7,824 nucleotides of DNA from an uncultured Roseiflexaceae bacterium (GCA_937974195.1 CALJIC010000152.1:1-7824), one strand, 5' to 3'. Shown: positions 1 to 6,601, counted from the stretch's first letter. Notes: generated by a model not told the origin, from the sequence alone. Translations and numbers: made by a program.

Positions 1-119
1 CGCGGGCGCCGCGGCGCCAGCTCATCGATCGGCTGCTCCAGCGGCCGGCGCGTGGCGGGCGGGCTCGTCGTGAGCGAGGAGCCTGGCTGCCGCCGGGCCT
101 CGTCGTCTCGCCAGGTCAT
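1..119 (-). CDS. Unidentified protein, 5' part only (third gene of nfeD-floA operon)
   Basis: An open frame starts with ATG at 119-117, overlaps the floA stop codon as ATGA, and stays open for 39 codons to the window edge. It begins MTWRDDEARRQPGSS and continues rich in Pro, Arg, Ser and Thr, which suggests a disordered N-terminus. A GGGGAGG sequence lies about 4 bases before the ATG, inside the floA end. About 36 of 39 codons end in G or C, as in the neighbouring real genes. The overlap implies translational coupling with floA. I do not recognise the protein; no domain is visible in this fragment. The gene must continue to the left of the window. The alternative is a chance open frame in GC-rich DNA, which the short visible length cannot exclude. 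Confidence 0.55.
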   Translation of the reverse strand, partial: MTWRDDEARRQPGSSLTTSPPATRRPLEQPIDELAPRRP

Positions 120-1075
120 CGCGCCTCCCCGTCCTGGTCGCGCGCCAGCGACTCGCGCATCGTCGTGTCCGCCTCGATGTTGCGCATGCGGTAGTAGTCC
201 ATCACCCCGAGCCGGCCGCTGCGGAACGCCTCGGCCAGCGCCAGCGGCACCTGCGCCTCAGCCTCCACCACGCGCGCCCGCATCTCCTGCTCGGCGGCCA
301 CCGCCATCGCGCGCCGCTCCTCGGCCTTCGCCTGGGCGATCTTCTTGTCCGCCTCGGCCTGGTCGGTCTGGAGCTCGGCGCCGATGTTGCGCCCGACGTC
401 CACGTCGGCGATGTCGATCGACAGGATCTCATAGGCGGTGCCGGCGTCCAGCCCGCGTTCCAGCACGAACCGCGAGATCTGGTCCGGGTTCTCCAGCACC
501 ATCTTGTGGCTGGCCGCCGAGCCGATCGACGAGACCGTGCCCTCGCCGACGCGCGCGATGATCGTCTCCTCGCCCGCGCCGCCCACCAGCCGGTCGATGT
601 TCGCCCGCACCGTCACCCGCGCCACCGCCACGACCTGGATGCCGTCCTTGGCCACCGCCGCCACCCGCGGGGTCTGGATGACCTTCGGGTTGACGCTCAC
701 CTGCACCGCCTCCAGCACGTCGCGCCCTGCCAGGTCGATCGCCGTCGCCCGCTTCCACGGCAGGTCGATGTTGGCCCGGTCGGCCGAGATCAGCGCCGTC
801 ACCACCCGCCCGACGTTGCCGCCCGCCAGGTAGTGCGCCTCCATCTGGCCGATGTCCAGGTCCAGCCCGGCCTTCTCGGCGCTGATCAGCGGCCGGATGA
901 TATCCGCCGGCGGCACCTTGCGCAGCCGCATGCCGATCAGCGTGCCGATGCTGACCCGCACCCCCGAGAAGACCGCCGTGATCCACAGCCCGACCGGCAC
1001 GAAGTAGAAGAACAGCATCAGGATGAGAAGGACTGCGATCGGAATGATGACCAGCGTGAGGTTCCCTGCGTCCAT
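116..1075 (-). CDS. floA: Flotillin-like protein FloA (UPF0365/YqfA family)
   Basis: This is a bacterial flotillin, a membrane scaffold that in Bacillus organises functional membrane microdomains. The 319-residue protein has one N-terminal hydrophobic segment (about residues 7-35), then an SPFH-type domain (about 36-225) with the family stretch IRPLISAEKAGLDLDIGQME (60-79) and GRDVLEAVQVSVNPKVIQTP (117-136). An Ala/Glu/Lys/Arg-rich coiled-coil region follows (about 235-285), and the protein ends in a short polar tail. The length is close to the roughly 330 residues usual for FloA, so it looks complete. The ATG at 1075 has AAGGGG about 10 bases upstream, inside the end of the nfeD-like gene. 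Only 3 bases separate it from the upstream stop, and its own stop overlaps the next ATG, so it is the middle gene of an operon. Family identity is firm; the role in this organism is inferred from the family. Confidence 0.95.
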   Translation of the reverse strand: MDAGNLTLVIIPIAVLLILMLFFYFVPVGLWITAVFSGVRVSIGTLIGMRLRKVPPADIIRPLISAEKAGLDLDIGQMEAHYLAGGNVGRVVTALISADRANIDLPWKRATAIDLAGRDVLEAVQVSVNPKVIQTPRVAAVAKDGIQVVAVARVTVRANIDRLVGGAGEETIIARVGEGTVSSIGSAASHKMVLENPDQISRFVLERGLDAGTAYEILSIDIADVDVGRNIGAELQTDQAEADKKIAQAKAEERRAMAVAAEQEMRARVVEAEAQVPLALAEAFRSGRLGVMDYYRMRNIEADTTMRESLARDQDGEAR

Positions 1076-1078
1076 GCG

Positions 1079-2521
1079 CTACGCCCCTTCTTGGCTTGGC
1101 TCATCGCCGTCGGCCCTCAGGCGCCGCACAACGCGGCGGTAGCCTTCATCGGCGATGACTTCGATCGGCGTGCCGGCGGGAAGGTACTCCCCCTCGGTCA
1201 CGACATCCACCCGCGTCCCTTCGATCTCGGCGATCCCCCCCGGCCGCAGGTACGAGCGGGCGATGCCGGTCGCGCCGAGCAGCGAGGGGCGCTCCGCGCT
1301 CCCTGGCGCGCTGTGGGCCTCCAGCCGCGCGCCCTCCAGCCACGTCCAGCGGCGCCTGGGCTGCACGGCGCCGGGGATGCCGACCTGGGCCTGCAGGATG
1401 AGCCCCTGCAGGCGGCCCATGCGCGGCAGGTGGCGCACCAGCAGCACGCCGCCCGCCACCAGCGCCCCGGCCGCAATCGCCAGCGTTAAGCCGGCGCGGG
1501 CGAGGTCCTGGCCGGTGATCACCTGGCCCCCGATCAGCGAGATGAACAGGCCAGCGGCCAGCGCGATGAACCCCAGCACGCCGGCGGCGCCGAACCCGGG
1601 GATGACGAACAGCTCCGCGGCCAGGAGCAGCAGGCCGACGGCAACCAGCGCGACCCCCTCCCACCCGGCGAGGCCGGCGAGCATGTGGCCCCAGAAGAAC
1701 AGCGCCAGCAGGCCGATGCCGACCGTCCCCGCCAGGCCGAAGCCGGCGGTCAGCAGGTCGGCCAGCAGGAGCAGCAGCCCGAGCGCGACGAGCAGCCCGG
1801 CGATGGCGGGGGAGGTGAGGACGCGAACGATCTGCTCGGCCAGGCTGAGCTGCTGCTCGCGCACGTCGGCGCCGGCCAGCCCTGCCGCGGCCAGCAGCGC
1901 CTCGCGGTCGGCGACGATCTCCTGGGCGTAGCCCGCCGCCCGGGCCTCCTCCGCAGTGAGGGTGAGCAGCTCGCCCGCGGGCGCGAGGTCGACGGCCACC
2001 GCCGGGTCGACCATCGCCTCCGCCAGCAGCGGGTCGCGCCCGCGCTGCTCGGCCGTGGCGCGGAAGATCGAGCGCACCGCCGAGACGGTCTTGGGGTCGG
2101 CGGTTGCGCCCGCGCCGTCCACCGGCGTCGCTGCGCCGATGACGCCCCCGGGCGCGATGTAGATCTCGTGGGTGGCGAGCGCGATCAGCGCGCCGGCCGA
2201 GAGCGCCTCGCGGTTGACGAAGGCGATCGTGCGCACCGGCGACGCGAGCAGCGCGTCGCGCATCTGCAGCGCGGCGTCGAGCCGGCCGCCGGGCGTGTTG
2301 ATCTCAACGAGCACCGCGTCGGCGCCCTCGGCCCGCGCCTCGTCCAGCACGCGTGCCAGGTACGGCGCGAGCCCCAGGTCCACCGTATCGCGCACCTCGA
2401 CGACCAGCACCGTGGGGGATGGCTGCTGCGCGTGCGCGTGCGGCCCGACACCGAGGATGAGGATTGCTGCGGCGAAGAGGAGCAGGCGGAGGGCGCAGAT
2501 CCACCGGTCGCTTCGTACCAT
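1079..2521 (-). CDS. NfeD-family membrane protein with ClpP-like serine protease domain
   Basis: This is a long-form NfeD protein, usually paired with flotillin. Numbered from the preferred ATG at 2521 (480 aa), it has a signal peptide (VRSDRWICAL then a Leu/Ala-rich core, cleavage near AHAQQ at about 31). The ClpP-class domain follows, with INTPGG at 74-79, the probable nucleophile Ser108 in EALSAGALIA, IAPGGVIGAATPV at 122-134 and Lys144 as probable general base. Next come about four to five membrane helices (about 238-365), and then a soluble OB-fold NfeD domain (about 414-466, with LRPGGIAEIEGTRVDVV). An in-frame ATG at 2548 would add nine residues but lacks a ribosome site. The 2521 start has GGAGG 7 bases upstream and puts the signal peptide at the N-terminus. 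Homologues cleave hydrophobic membrane-protein tails such as stomatin's, so FloA is a possible partner. The substrate here is unknown. Confidence 0.93.
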   Translation of the reverse strand: MVRSDRWICALRLLLFAAAILILGVGPHAHAQQPSPTVLVVEVRDTVDLGLAPYLARVLDEARAEGADAVLVEINTPGGRLDAALQMRDALLASPVRTIAFVNREALSAGALIALATHEIYIAPGGVIGAATPVDGAGATADPKTVSAVRSIFRATAEQRGRDPLLAEAMVDPAVAVDLAPAGELLTLTAEEARAAGYAQEIVADREALLAAAGLAGADVREQQLSLAEQIVRVLTSPAIAGLLVALGLLLLLADLLTAGFGLAGTVGIGLLALFFWGHMLAGLAGWEGVALVAVGLLLLAAELFVIPGFGAAGVLGFIALAAGLFISLIGGQVITGQDLARAGLTLAIAAGALVAGGVLLVRHLPRMGRLQGLILQAQVGIPGAVQPRRRWTWLEGARLEAHSAPGSAERPSLLGATGIARSYLRPGGIAEIEGTRVDVVTEGEYLPAGTPIEVIADEGYRRVVRRLRADGDEPSQEGA

Positions 2522-2559
2522 ACCCGGCCCTCCTCTGCTATCTGTCATTTGACCCTATA

Positions 2560-2565
2560 AGTATA
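2560..2565 (-). promoter_or_regulatory. Possible -10 element of the nfeD-floA operon
   Basis: TATACT on the minus strand differs from TATAAT at one position, within an AT-rich patch in otherwise GC-rich DNA. It would start RNA near 2553, giving a leader of about 30 bases to the ATG at 2521 but almost none to the ATG at 2548. I see no good -35 hexamer at 16-18 bases upstream, so this is tentative. Confidence 0.4.
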
Positions 2566-2625
2566 GCGTGCTGAGCCGCATAATGGGGCCTCGTGAGGTC
2601 GCAAAACCGTCGAATCGCAGGAATC

Positions 2626-2640
2626 GCGCGGTCGCCGCGC
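2626..2640 (-). terminator. Short GC stem-loop after the glycosyltransferase gene
   Basis: A perfect 6-bp stem (GCGCGG / CCGCGC) with a 3-base loop lies about 33 bases after the glycosyltransferase stop codon and before the probable nfeD promoter. No T tract follows on the minus strand. It is a weak terminator candidate, chosen mainly for its position between two transcription units. Confidence 0.3.
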
Positions 2641-2672
2641 TTCGGCCGGGGCACTGGTGTGTTCCTGGTGCG

Positions 2673-3935
2673 CTAGCTGCGCGCCGGCTGGCGCGGGGAA
2701 GCCGTGTAGGCCTCGATCAGCTCGACGGCGCGCGCCACGCCGTCCTCGCCCCGGATTCGCGCGCCGAGCGCCTCGGCCCGCTCCCGCATCTCGGCGCTGG
2801 ACACCAGCTCGCGGATCGCCTCGGCCAAGCGCGTGGCGGTGAGCCGGCGCTGCGGGATCGGCCGCGGCCCCGCTCCCAGCGCAGCCACCCGCCGCCCCCA
2901 GAACGGCTGGTCGCCGAAGAACGGGCAGATCAGCGTCGGCCGCCCCGCCCGCAGCCCGGCGCCGGTCGTGCCCGCCCCGCCGTGGTGCACCACCGCCGCC
3001 ACCTGCGGAAACAGCCAGTCGTGCGGCACATCCTCGACGACGGCGACGTCCGGCGGAAGATCCGCTGCGGCGAGCCCGCCCCAGCCCTTCGCCAGCACGC
3101 CGCGCTGCCCGGTGCGGCGGAGCGCCTCCAGCACCAGCGCCGTCTTCGCCGCGGCGTCCGCGCTCGGCATGCTGCCGAAGCCGACGTAGACCGGCGGCGG
3201 CCCGGCGGCCAGGAACGCGGCGAGCGCTTCGGGCGGGCGCCAGCCGGGGCTGCGCTCCAGAAACCAGTAGCCGGTCGCCACGCTCCACGCGTCCCAGTCG
3301 GGCGGCGGCGGCACGACCGCCGGGCTGTAGCCGTACAGGCGCAGCACCGGGCGGCCGTGCAGCATCAGCTCGTCGCGCACTGGCCCGAGGCCCAGGGCGG
3401 CGCGCCGCCAGCGGTTCACGAGGCCGCGGGTGGAGGCCGAGGCGAGGCGCACCATCAGCGTGTGGCTGGCGCGGTTGAGGAACGCGCCCAGGTTCGCCAC
3501 CGGCAGCAGCGGGCTGGGGAACGCGCTCGTGGGCGAGTACAGCGGCAGCGGCAGCGCCAGCACGCCGGGGATGCCCAGCTTCTCGGCGATGCTGTAGCCC
3601 GCCAGCGCCTTGGGGTGGTAGATGACCAGCTCGCTCCCAGCGGCTGCCGCCCACGCGTCGTCCAGCATCCGCTGCAGCATCGGCGTCACCTGGCGCAGCA
3701 GCGCGAGCGAGCCGCCCCTGCCCGCGAGCGCCTCCTTGCCCTGCCGCGTCTGGAGCAGCTCCAGAAGCTCGGCGCGCAGCGGCGCGAACGCCAGCCCGTG
3801 GTCGCGGGCGAGCGCCTCGAACGCCGGCAGCGTCGCCAGCGTGACGCTGTGGCCGGCGGCGCGCAGCCCGGCCCCGAGCGCGATGTACGGCTGAACATCG
3901 CCGCGCGATCCAGCAGTCAGAATGAGCACGTTCAT
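2673..3935 (-). CDS. Family 1 (UGT/sterol glucosyltransferase-like) glycosyltransferase
   Basis: This predicted GT-B enzyme transfers a sugar from a nucleotide-sugar donor to a small acceptor such as a sterol, lipid or polyketide. The 420-residue protein starts MNVLILTAGSRGDVQPY, the N-terminal motif of the sterol glucosyltransferase/GtfB branch. Asp13 corresponds to the residue proposed as catalytic in that branch. The C-terminal donor-binding signature is HHGGAGTT at 317-324, followed by PFFGDQPFWGRR at 338-349. No signal peptide or membrane segment is evident, so it is probably cytoplasmic. The length is normal for the family. The ATG has GGAG 7 bases upstream. It lies 39 bases after the TetR gene on the same strand, so it is probably co-transcribed and under that repressor. 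The acceptor cannot be read from sequence; a lipid or sterol-like compound and macrolide-type detoxification are both possible. Confidence 0.92.
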   Translation of the reverse strand: MNVLILTAGSRGDVQPYIALGAGLRAAGHSVTLATLPAFEALARDHGLAFAPLRAELLELLQTRQGKEALAGRGGSLALLRQVTPMLQRMLDDAWAAAAGSELVIYHPKALAGYSIAEKLGIPGVLALPLPLYSPTSAFPSPLLPVANLGAFLNRASHTLMVRLASASTRGLVNRWRRAALGLGPVRDELMLHGRPVLRLYGYSPAVVPPPPDWDAWSVATGYWFLERSPGWRPPEALAAFLAAGPPPVYVGFGSMPSADAAAKTALVLEALRRTGQRGVLAKGWGGLAAADLPPDVAVVEDVPHDWLFPQVAAVVHHGGAGTTGAGLRAGRPTLICPFFGDQPFWGRRVAALGAGPRPIPQRRLTATRLAEAIRELVSSAEMRERAEALGARIRGEDGVARAVELIEAYTASPRQPARS

Positions 3936-3974
3936 CAGGTTGCTCCAGCGTATGTCGCGTTTGGCCCGGCGGTG

Positions 3975-4631
3975 TCAGCTCCTGGGCGGCGCCAGGCCGT
4001 CGCGCAGCAGGCGCAGCACGTCATCGTAGATCCGCTCCACCTCGGGCCCGTCCAGCCGCGAGAGATCGGCCAGCGCCTCCTGCGCCGTCACGCCGAGCCG
4101 CCGCAGCACCAGCGCGCCGAGCGCCTCGGTCAGGCCGCCGATCGCGAAGGCGGCGGTCTCGGGGTCGATCGCCGAGTCGATCTCGCCGCGCGCGATGCCG
4201 GCCTCGACCAGCGCGCGGAAGTGCGCGGTGCGCGTCTCGCGCAGGCGCTGGACCAGCGTGTCGCGGAAGGGGAGGTCGTCGGTGACGGCGCGCGCCATCA
4301 GGCGGGCCAGCTGAGGCGCGGCGGCGCCGACCCGCACGCTGGCGCTCATCTGCGAGCGGAGCTGGTCGAAGAAGCCTGCCTCGGCATCGGACGGCGCGAT
4401 GGACCGCAGCAGCCGGAGCTGCTCGGCGGCGGCGTATTCCAGCAGGAACAGGTAGAAGTCCTGCTTGTTGTCGAAGTACTGGTAGATGCTGCCCTTGGCG
4501 ATCCCCAGCCGCTCGACGATGCGCGAGATCGACGCCACGGCGTACGGGTGGGCGGCGAACTCGTCGATCCCGGCGTCGATCAGCGCCTGGCGCTTGTTCG
4601 GCGGGAGGTTGTGGAAGGTTGGCTTCGGCAC
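3975..4631 (-). CDS. TetR/AcrR-family transcriptional repressor
   Basis: This is a one-component DNA-binding repressor. Numbered from the GTG at 4631 (218 aa), it begins MPKPTFHNLPPNKRQALIDA, the usual N-terminus of one TetR subfamily. The helix-turn-helix covers about residues 33-53 (SISRIVERLGIAKGSIYQYF), followed by DNKQDFYLFLLEYAA. The C-terminal about 150 residues are helical and variable, as expected of the ligand and dimerisation domain. An in-frame ATG at 4673 would give 232 aa, but it has no ribosome site and lies inside the operator palindrome. The GTG has GAAAGG about 9 bases upstream and matches the family N-terminus, so I prefer it. The gene lies 39 bases before the glycosyltransferase and just after a strong palindrome, so it probably represses itself and that enzyme. 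The ligand is unknown. Confidence 0.93.
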   Translation of the reverse strand: MPKPTFHNLPPNKRQALIDAGIDEFAAHPYAVASISRIVERLGIAKGSIYQYFDNKQDFYLFLLEYAAAEQLRLLRSIAPSDAEAGFFDQLRSQMSASVRVGAAAPQLARLMARAVTDDLPFRDTLVQRLRETRTAHFRALVEAGIARGEIDSAIDPETAAFAIGGLTEALGALVLRRLGVTAQEALADLSRLDGPEVERIYDDVLRLLRDGLAPPRS

Positions 4632-4654
4632 GGCCAGCGCCCTTTCATCGACGG

Positions 4655-4692
4655 GATGTGACCGACCAGTCATATGACTGACCGGTCACATC
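4655..4692. promoter_or_regulatory. TetR-type operator: 38-bp palindrome or tandem 14-bp sites
   Basis: The two 19-base arms (4655-4673 and 4674-4692) match at 17 of 19 positions with no spacer. The same stretch also contains two direct copies of a 14-bp element, TGACCGACCAGTCA at 4659-4672 and TGACTGACCGGTCA at 4675-4688, identical at 12 of 14 positions and 16 bp apart. Each copy has TGAC at one end and GTCA at the other. It lies between the probable -10 element and the GTG start of the TetR gene, where a bound repressor would block transcription. That this TetR protein binds it is inference from position and symmetry. Confidence 0.8.
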
Positions 4693-4695
4693 ATA
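4690..4695 (-). promoter_or_regulatory. Probable -10 element of the tetR-glycosyltransferase unit
   Basis: TATGAT on the minus strand differs from TATAAT at one position and overlaps the outer edge of the operator palindrome. It would start RNA within the palindrome, leaving a leader of about 50 bases to the GTG at 4631. No convincing -35 hexamer is seen, which limits confidence. Confidence 0.45.
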
Positions 4696-4793
4696 CAACC
4701 GTGCGCGCGCTGTGGGATCGGTCGGAAGACGGAGCGGAGTACGCGGGCGGGCGCCGAGGTGGCGGCGGGCGTCTCTTCGCCCGGCGCAAGCGT

Positions 4794-4830
4794 GACACGG
4801 GCGCCGGAGGTCTGCTCCAGCGCCCGTGTC
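4794..4830 (-). terminator. Strong stem-loop after the DoxX-like gene
   Basis: A perfect 11-bp inverted repeat, GACACGGGCGC (4794-4804) and GCGCCCGTGTC (4820-4830), continues inward after one mismatch with GGAG/CTCC, closing on a 5-base loop. It begins 16 bases past the DoxX-like stop codon and precedes the tetR promoter, which is the right place for a terminator. Neither strand has a T run after it, so it would act as a GC-rich, U-poor terminator or an RNA 3' end stabiliser. Confidence 0.65.
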
Positions 4831-4846
4831 GTGGGATGCGGAGGGC

Positions 4847-5425
4847 TTATGCCGACGTGGCAGGCACCGGCTTGAGGGCGGGCGCCCACGGCGTGCCGAT
4901 CAGCGGCAGCAGGTAGCGATCCAGCCCGTACCAGCCGGCCACCTTCCAGGCGAGCATCAGTACCACCGCGAGGGCGAACAGCATCCCGTTGGTGCTCGCC
5001 GCGCCGGCCATGATGAAGTTCCAGTTCATAAACGCTCCGAAGAAGGCTGCAATACCGACGAACGCCCCGACGATCAGCGCGATGCCGATCAGCAGCTCAC
5101 CGTACGCCACCAGCGGCGCGAACCAGGTGTAGTAATCGCGGTCGAGCATGAAGCTGATGAACTCGCGGTACCAGCCGTAGGTGATCGGCGGGCGGCCCTC
5201 GGCGGGGACCTGCACCGCGCGCTCCCAGAAGCCCTTGAGCGCCGCGCCGCCGGCGGTCCATGCCGGGTCGGTGACCTTGTGCAGGCCGGCGTTGAACCAC
5301 TCGTAGCCCAGGTAGATGCGCAGCAGCGCAAAGAGCCAGGCGAACTTCGTTGTACTGAACAGCGTGTGAGCCAGCGGCGGGTCGGGGATGGTGATCGTGT
5401 CCCCCTTGACAATGGTGTTAGCCAT
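4847..5425 (-). CDS. DoxX/DoxD-like integral membrane protein
   Basis: This is a DoxX-superfamily membrane protein of 192 residues. It has a polar N-terminus, a first membrane helix at about 27-47 (FAWLFALLRIYLGYEWFNAG), a soluble loop at about 50-98, then three hydrophobic segments near 101-121, 122-141 and 145-165. The stretch RIYLGYEWFNAGLHKVTDP and the later GELLIGIALIVGAFVGIAAF are typical of the family, as is the GxFMNWNFIMAG pattern. It is longer than compact DoxX proteins of about 130 residues and nearer the DoxD/thiosulfate:quinone oxidoreductase small-subunit type. No DoxA-like partner is present, so a quinone-reducing role should not be assumed. The ATG has AGGAGG 6 bases upstream, an excellent site. 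A strong stem-loop follows the gene, and the gap before it makes it a single-gene unit. The biochemical function is unknown. Confidence 0.9.
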   Translation of the reverse strand: MANTIVKGDTITIPDPPLAHTLFSTTKFAWLFALLRIYLGYEWFNAGLHKVTDPAWTAGGAALKGFWERAVQVPAEGRPPITYGWYREFISFMLDRDYYTWFAPLVAYGELLIGIALIVGAFVGIAAFFGAFMNWNFIMAGAASTNGMLFALAVVLMLAWKVAGWYGLDRYLLPLIGTPWAPALKPVPATSA

Positions 5426-5643
5426 GGGGTTCCTCCTGTACCACGAAGCTCGATACGAACGAAGCGTCCGGCGCTATGTCGGTTCTCGGAGGATTGCTCG
5501 CGCCGTGTTTTTCTCGTGACACAGGGTACCAGGAATGCGCCGCCGCGCAGGGAACAGTCGGCTACTTTCGGTTAATGTCCGTGCACCGGGCTCGGCCCGG
5601 CCGCTGGCCTGCGGCTGTTTGGGGAGCACAGCGCCTGGAGGTG

Positions 5644-5684
5644 AGGTGCGGTCTGCCCCGGCGGAGCCGGAGCAGACCACACCT
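5644..5684 (-). terminator. 19-bp hairpin downstream of the AKR gene
   Basis: Arms 5644-5662 and 5666-5684 flank a 3-base loop. On the plus strand two positions are C/A mismatches. On the minus strand the same two positions are G·U pairs, so the stem is unbroken only as minus-strand RNA, the strand of the aldo/keto reductase that ends 53 bases earlier. No U tract follows. This is most likely a transcription end or RNA-stabilising hairpin. Confidence 0.6.
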
Positions 5685-5699
5685 GCGGGGGAGAGTTCT

Positions 5700-5717
5700 G
5701 CGGCCCGGAGCGGCCGC
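5700..5717 (-). terminator. First GC hairpin after the AKR stop codon
   Basis: A perfect 6-bp stem (GCGGCC / GGCCGC) with a 6-base loop lies about 20 bases past the aldo/keto reductase stop codon. It is followed 15 bases later by the longer 19-bp hairpin, so the two form a tandem pair. There is no T tract. It may be an auxiliary part of the transcription end. Confidence 0.4.
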
Positions 5718-5736
5718 GGGGAGCTTCGCCGGGGCC

Positions 5737-6564
5737 TCAGTGCCCGGACTTGTCGGAGTCGACGCCCGGGTCGGCGCCGGTGTCGAGCGCCGAGATCGCC
5801 TGGACCTCGTCGCTGGTGAGCGAGAAGTCGAAGATGTCGATGTTCTGCGCGATCCGGGTCGGGTTGGCGGACTTCGGGATCGGCACTAGCCCGAGCTCGA
5901 TGTGCCAGCGCAGCACGATCTGCGCCGGGGTCTTGCCGTACTTCTCGGCCAGGCCCACCAGCGTCGGGTGCTGCAGCAGATCGGTGCCGGGGGCCAGCGG
6001 CCCCCACGAGACGGTGACGATCCCCTGCGCGCTGTTGTAGGCGCGCTGCTCGCGCCGCGAGACGCGCGGGTTCAGCTGGATCTGGTTCACCGCCGGCTTG
6101 GTTCCGGTCTCGGCCAGCAGCCGGTCGATGTGCGCGGGCTTGAAGTTGGAGACGCCGATCGAGCGCACCTTGCCCGACGCGACCAGCTTCTCGAACGTCT
6201 TCCAGGTGGACACGTACTCGTCGCGCTGGGGCAGGGGCCAGTGGATGAGCAGCAGATCGACATAATCCATCTTCAGGCGCCGCAGGCACTCGTCCAGGCC
6301 CGCGATCGCGCGGTCGCCGCCCTGGAATTCCCCGTCCAGCTTGGTGGTGACGAAGATCTCCTCGCGGCTGATGCCGCTGTCTCGGATGCCCTGGCCCACG
6401 CCGCGCTCGTTGCCGTAGCGGTAGGCGGTGTCGATATGCCGGTACCCGGCCTCGATCGCGGCGACGATCACCGGCGCCACCTCGGCGTCCTTCAGCGGCC
6501 AGGTCCCCAAGCCGATCTGAGGGATGCTGTTGCCATCGTTGAGCGGCAGTCTCGGCACGGTCAT
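5737..6564 (-). CDS. Aldo/keto reductase (AKR5-like, NADPH-dependent)
   Basis: This is a cytoplasmic (alpha/beta)8-barrel oxidoreductase reducing aldehydes or ketones with NADPH. All catalytic residues are present in the 275-residue protein: Asp45 and Tyr50 in HIDTAYRYGNE, Lys75 in FVTTKLD and His108 in LLLIHWPLP. GVSNFKPAHIDRLL (137-150) and VNQIQLNP (159-166) are the usual barrel motifs. The cofactor-binding stretch IPKSANPTRIAQN (229-241) has Lys231, Ser232, Arg237 and Asn241, the pattern that binds the NADPH 2'-phosphate in 2,5-diketo-D-gluconate reductase-type enzymes. The common His in the QIELHP motif is Asn165 here. Length is normal. The ATG has AAGGGG about 8 bases upstream. The gene appears to stand alone: 195 bases separate it from the methyltransferase, and hairpins follow it. 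The natural substrate cannot be predicted; such enzymes are often broad in range. Confidence 0.94.
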   Translation of the reverse strand: MTVPRLPLNDGNSIPQIGLGTWPLKDAEVAPVIVAAIEAGYRHIDTAYRYGNERGVGQGIRDSGISREEIFVTTKLDGEFQGGDRAIAGLDECLRRLKMDYVDLLLIHWPLPQRDEYVSTWKTFEKLVASGKVRSIGVSNFKPAHIDRLLAETGTKPAVNQIQLNPRVSRREQRAYNSAQGIVTVSWGPLAPGTDLLQHPTLVGLAEKYGKTPAQIVLRWHIELGLVPIPKSANPTRIAQNIDIFDFSLTSDEVQAISALDTGADPGVDSDKSGH

Positions 6565-6601
6565 AGCTTGCCCCTTTCAAATAGCGTCGAACAGCGCCGT
6601 T

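Larger units (their letters stand above)
5426..5736. other. Intergenic region between AKR and DoxX-like genes
   Basis: These 311 bases hold no supported gene. Next to the aldo/keto reductase lie two GC hairpins, listed separately. A further perfect 6-bp stem with a 3-base loop (CCGGGC / GCCCGG, 5586-5600) and a 5-bp stem (5600-5615) follow. The roughly 90 bases before the DoxX-like start must contain its promoter, but I cannot point to a convincing -10/-35 pair. The only clear signal there is the ribosome site just before 5425. Confidence 0.6.

Noticed and set aside
506..1489. A 327-codon plus-strand open frame
   Set aside because: It is antisense to floA and the nfeD-like gene; its Arg/His/Asp-rich translation shows no domain and no ribosome site supports its start.
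2589..2598. Small palindrome CCTCGTGAGG near the expected -35 region of the nfeD operon
   Set aside because: Only 4 bp per arm, easily due to chance in GC-rich DNA, and no regulator is suggested by context.
2568..4661. A 697-codon open frame on the plus strand
   Set aside because: It runs antisense through the whole glycosyltransferase and most of the TetR gene, both with clear family motifs. Its translation is Arg/Gln/His/Ala-rich with no domain, as expected for the complement of GC-rich codons.
4671..4673. ATG at 4673 as the TetR start
   Set aside because: It sits inside the operator palindrome with no ribosome site. The GTG at 4631 has one and gives the family's usual N-terminus.
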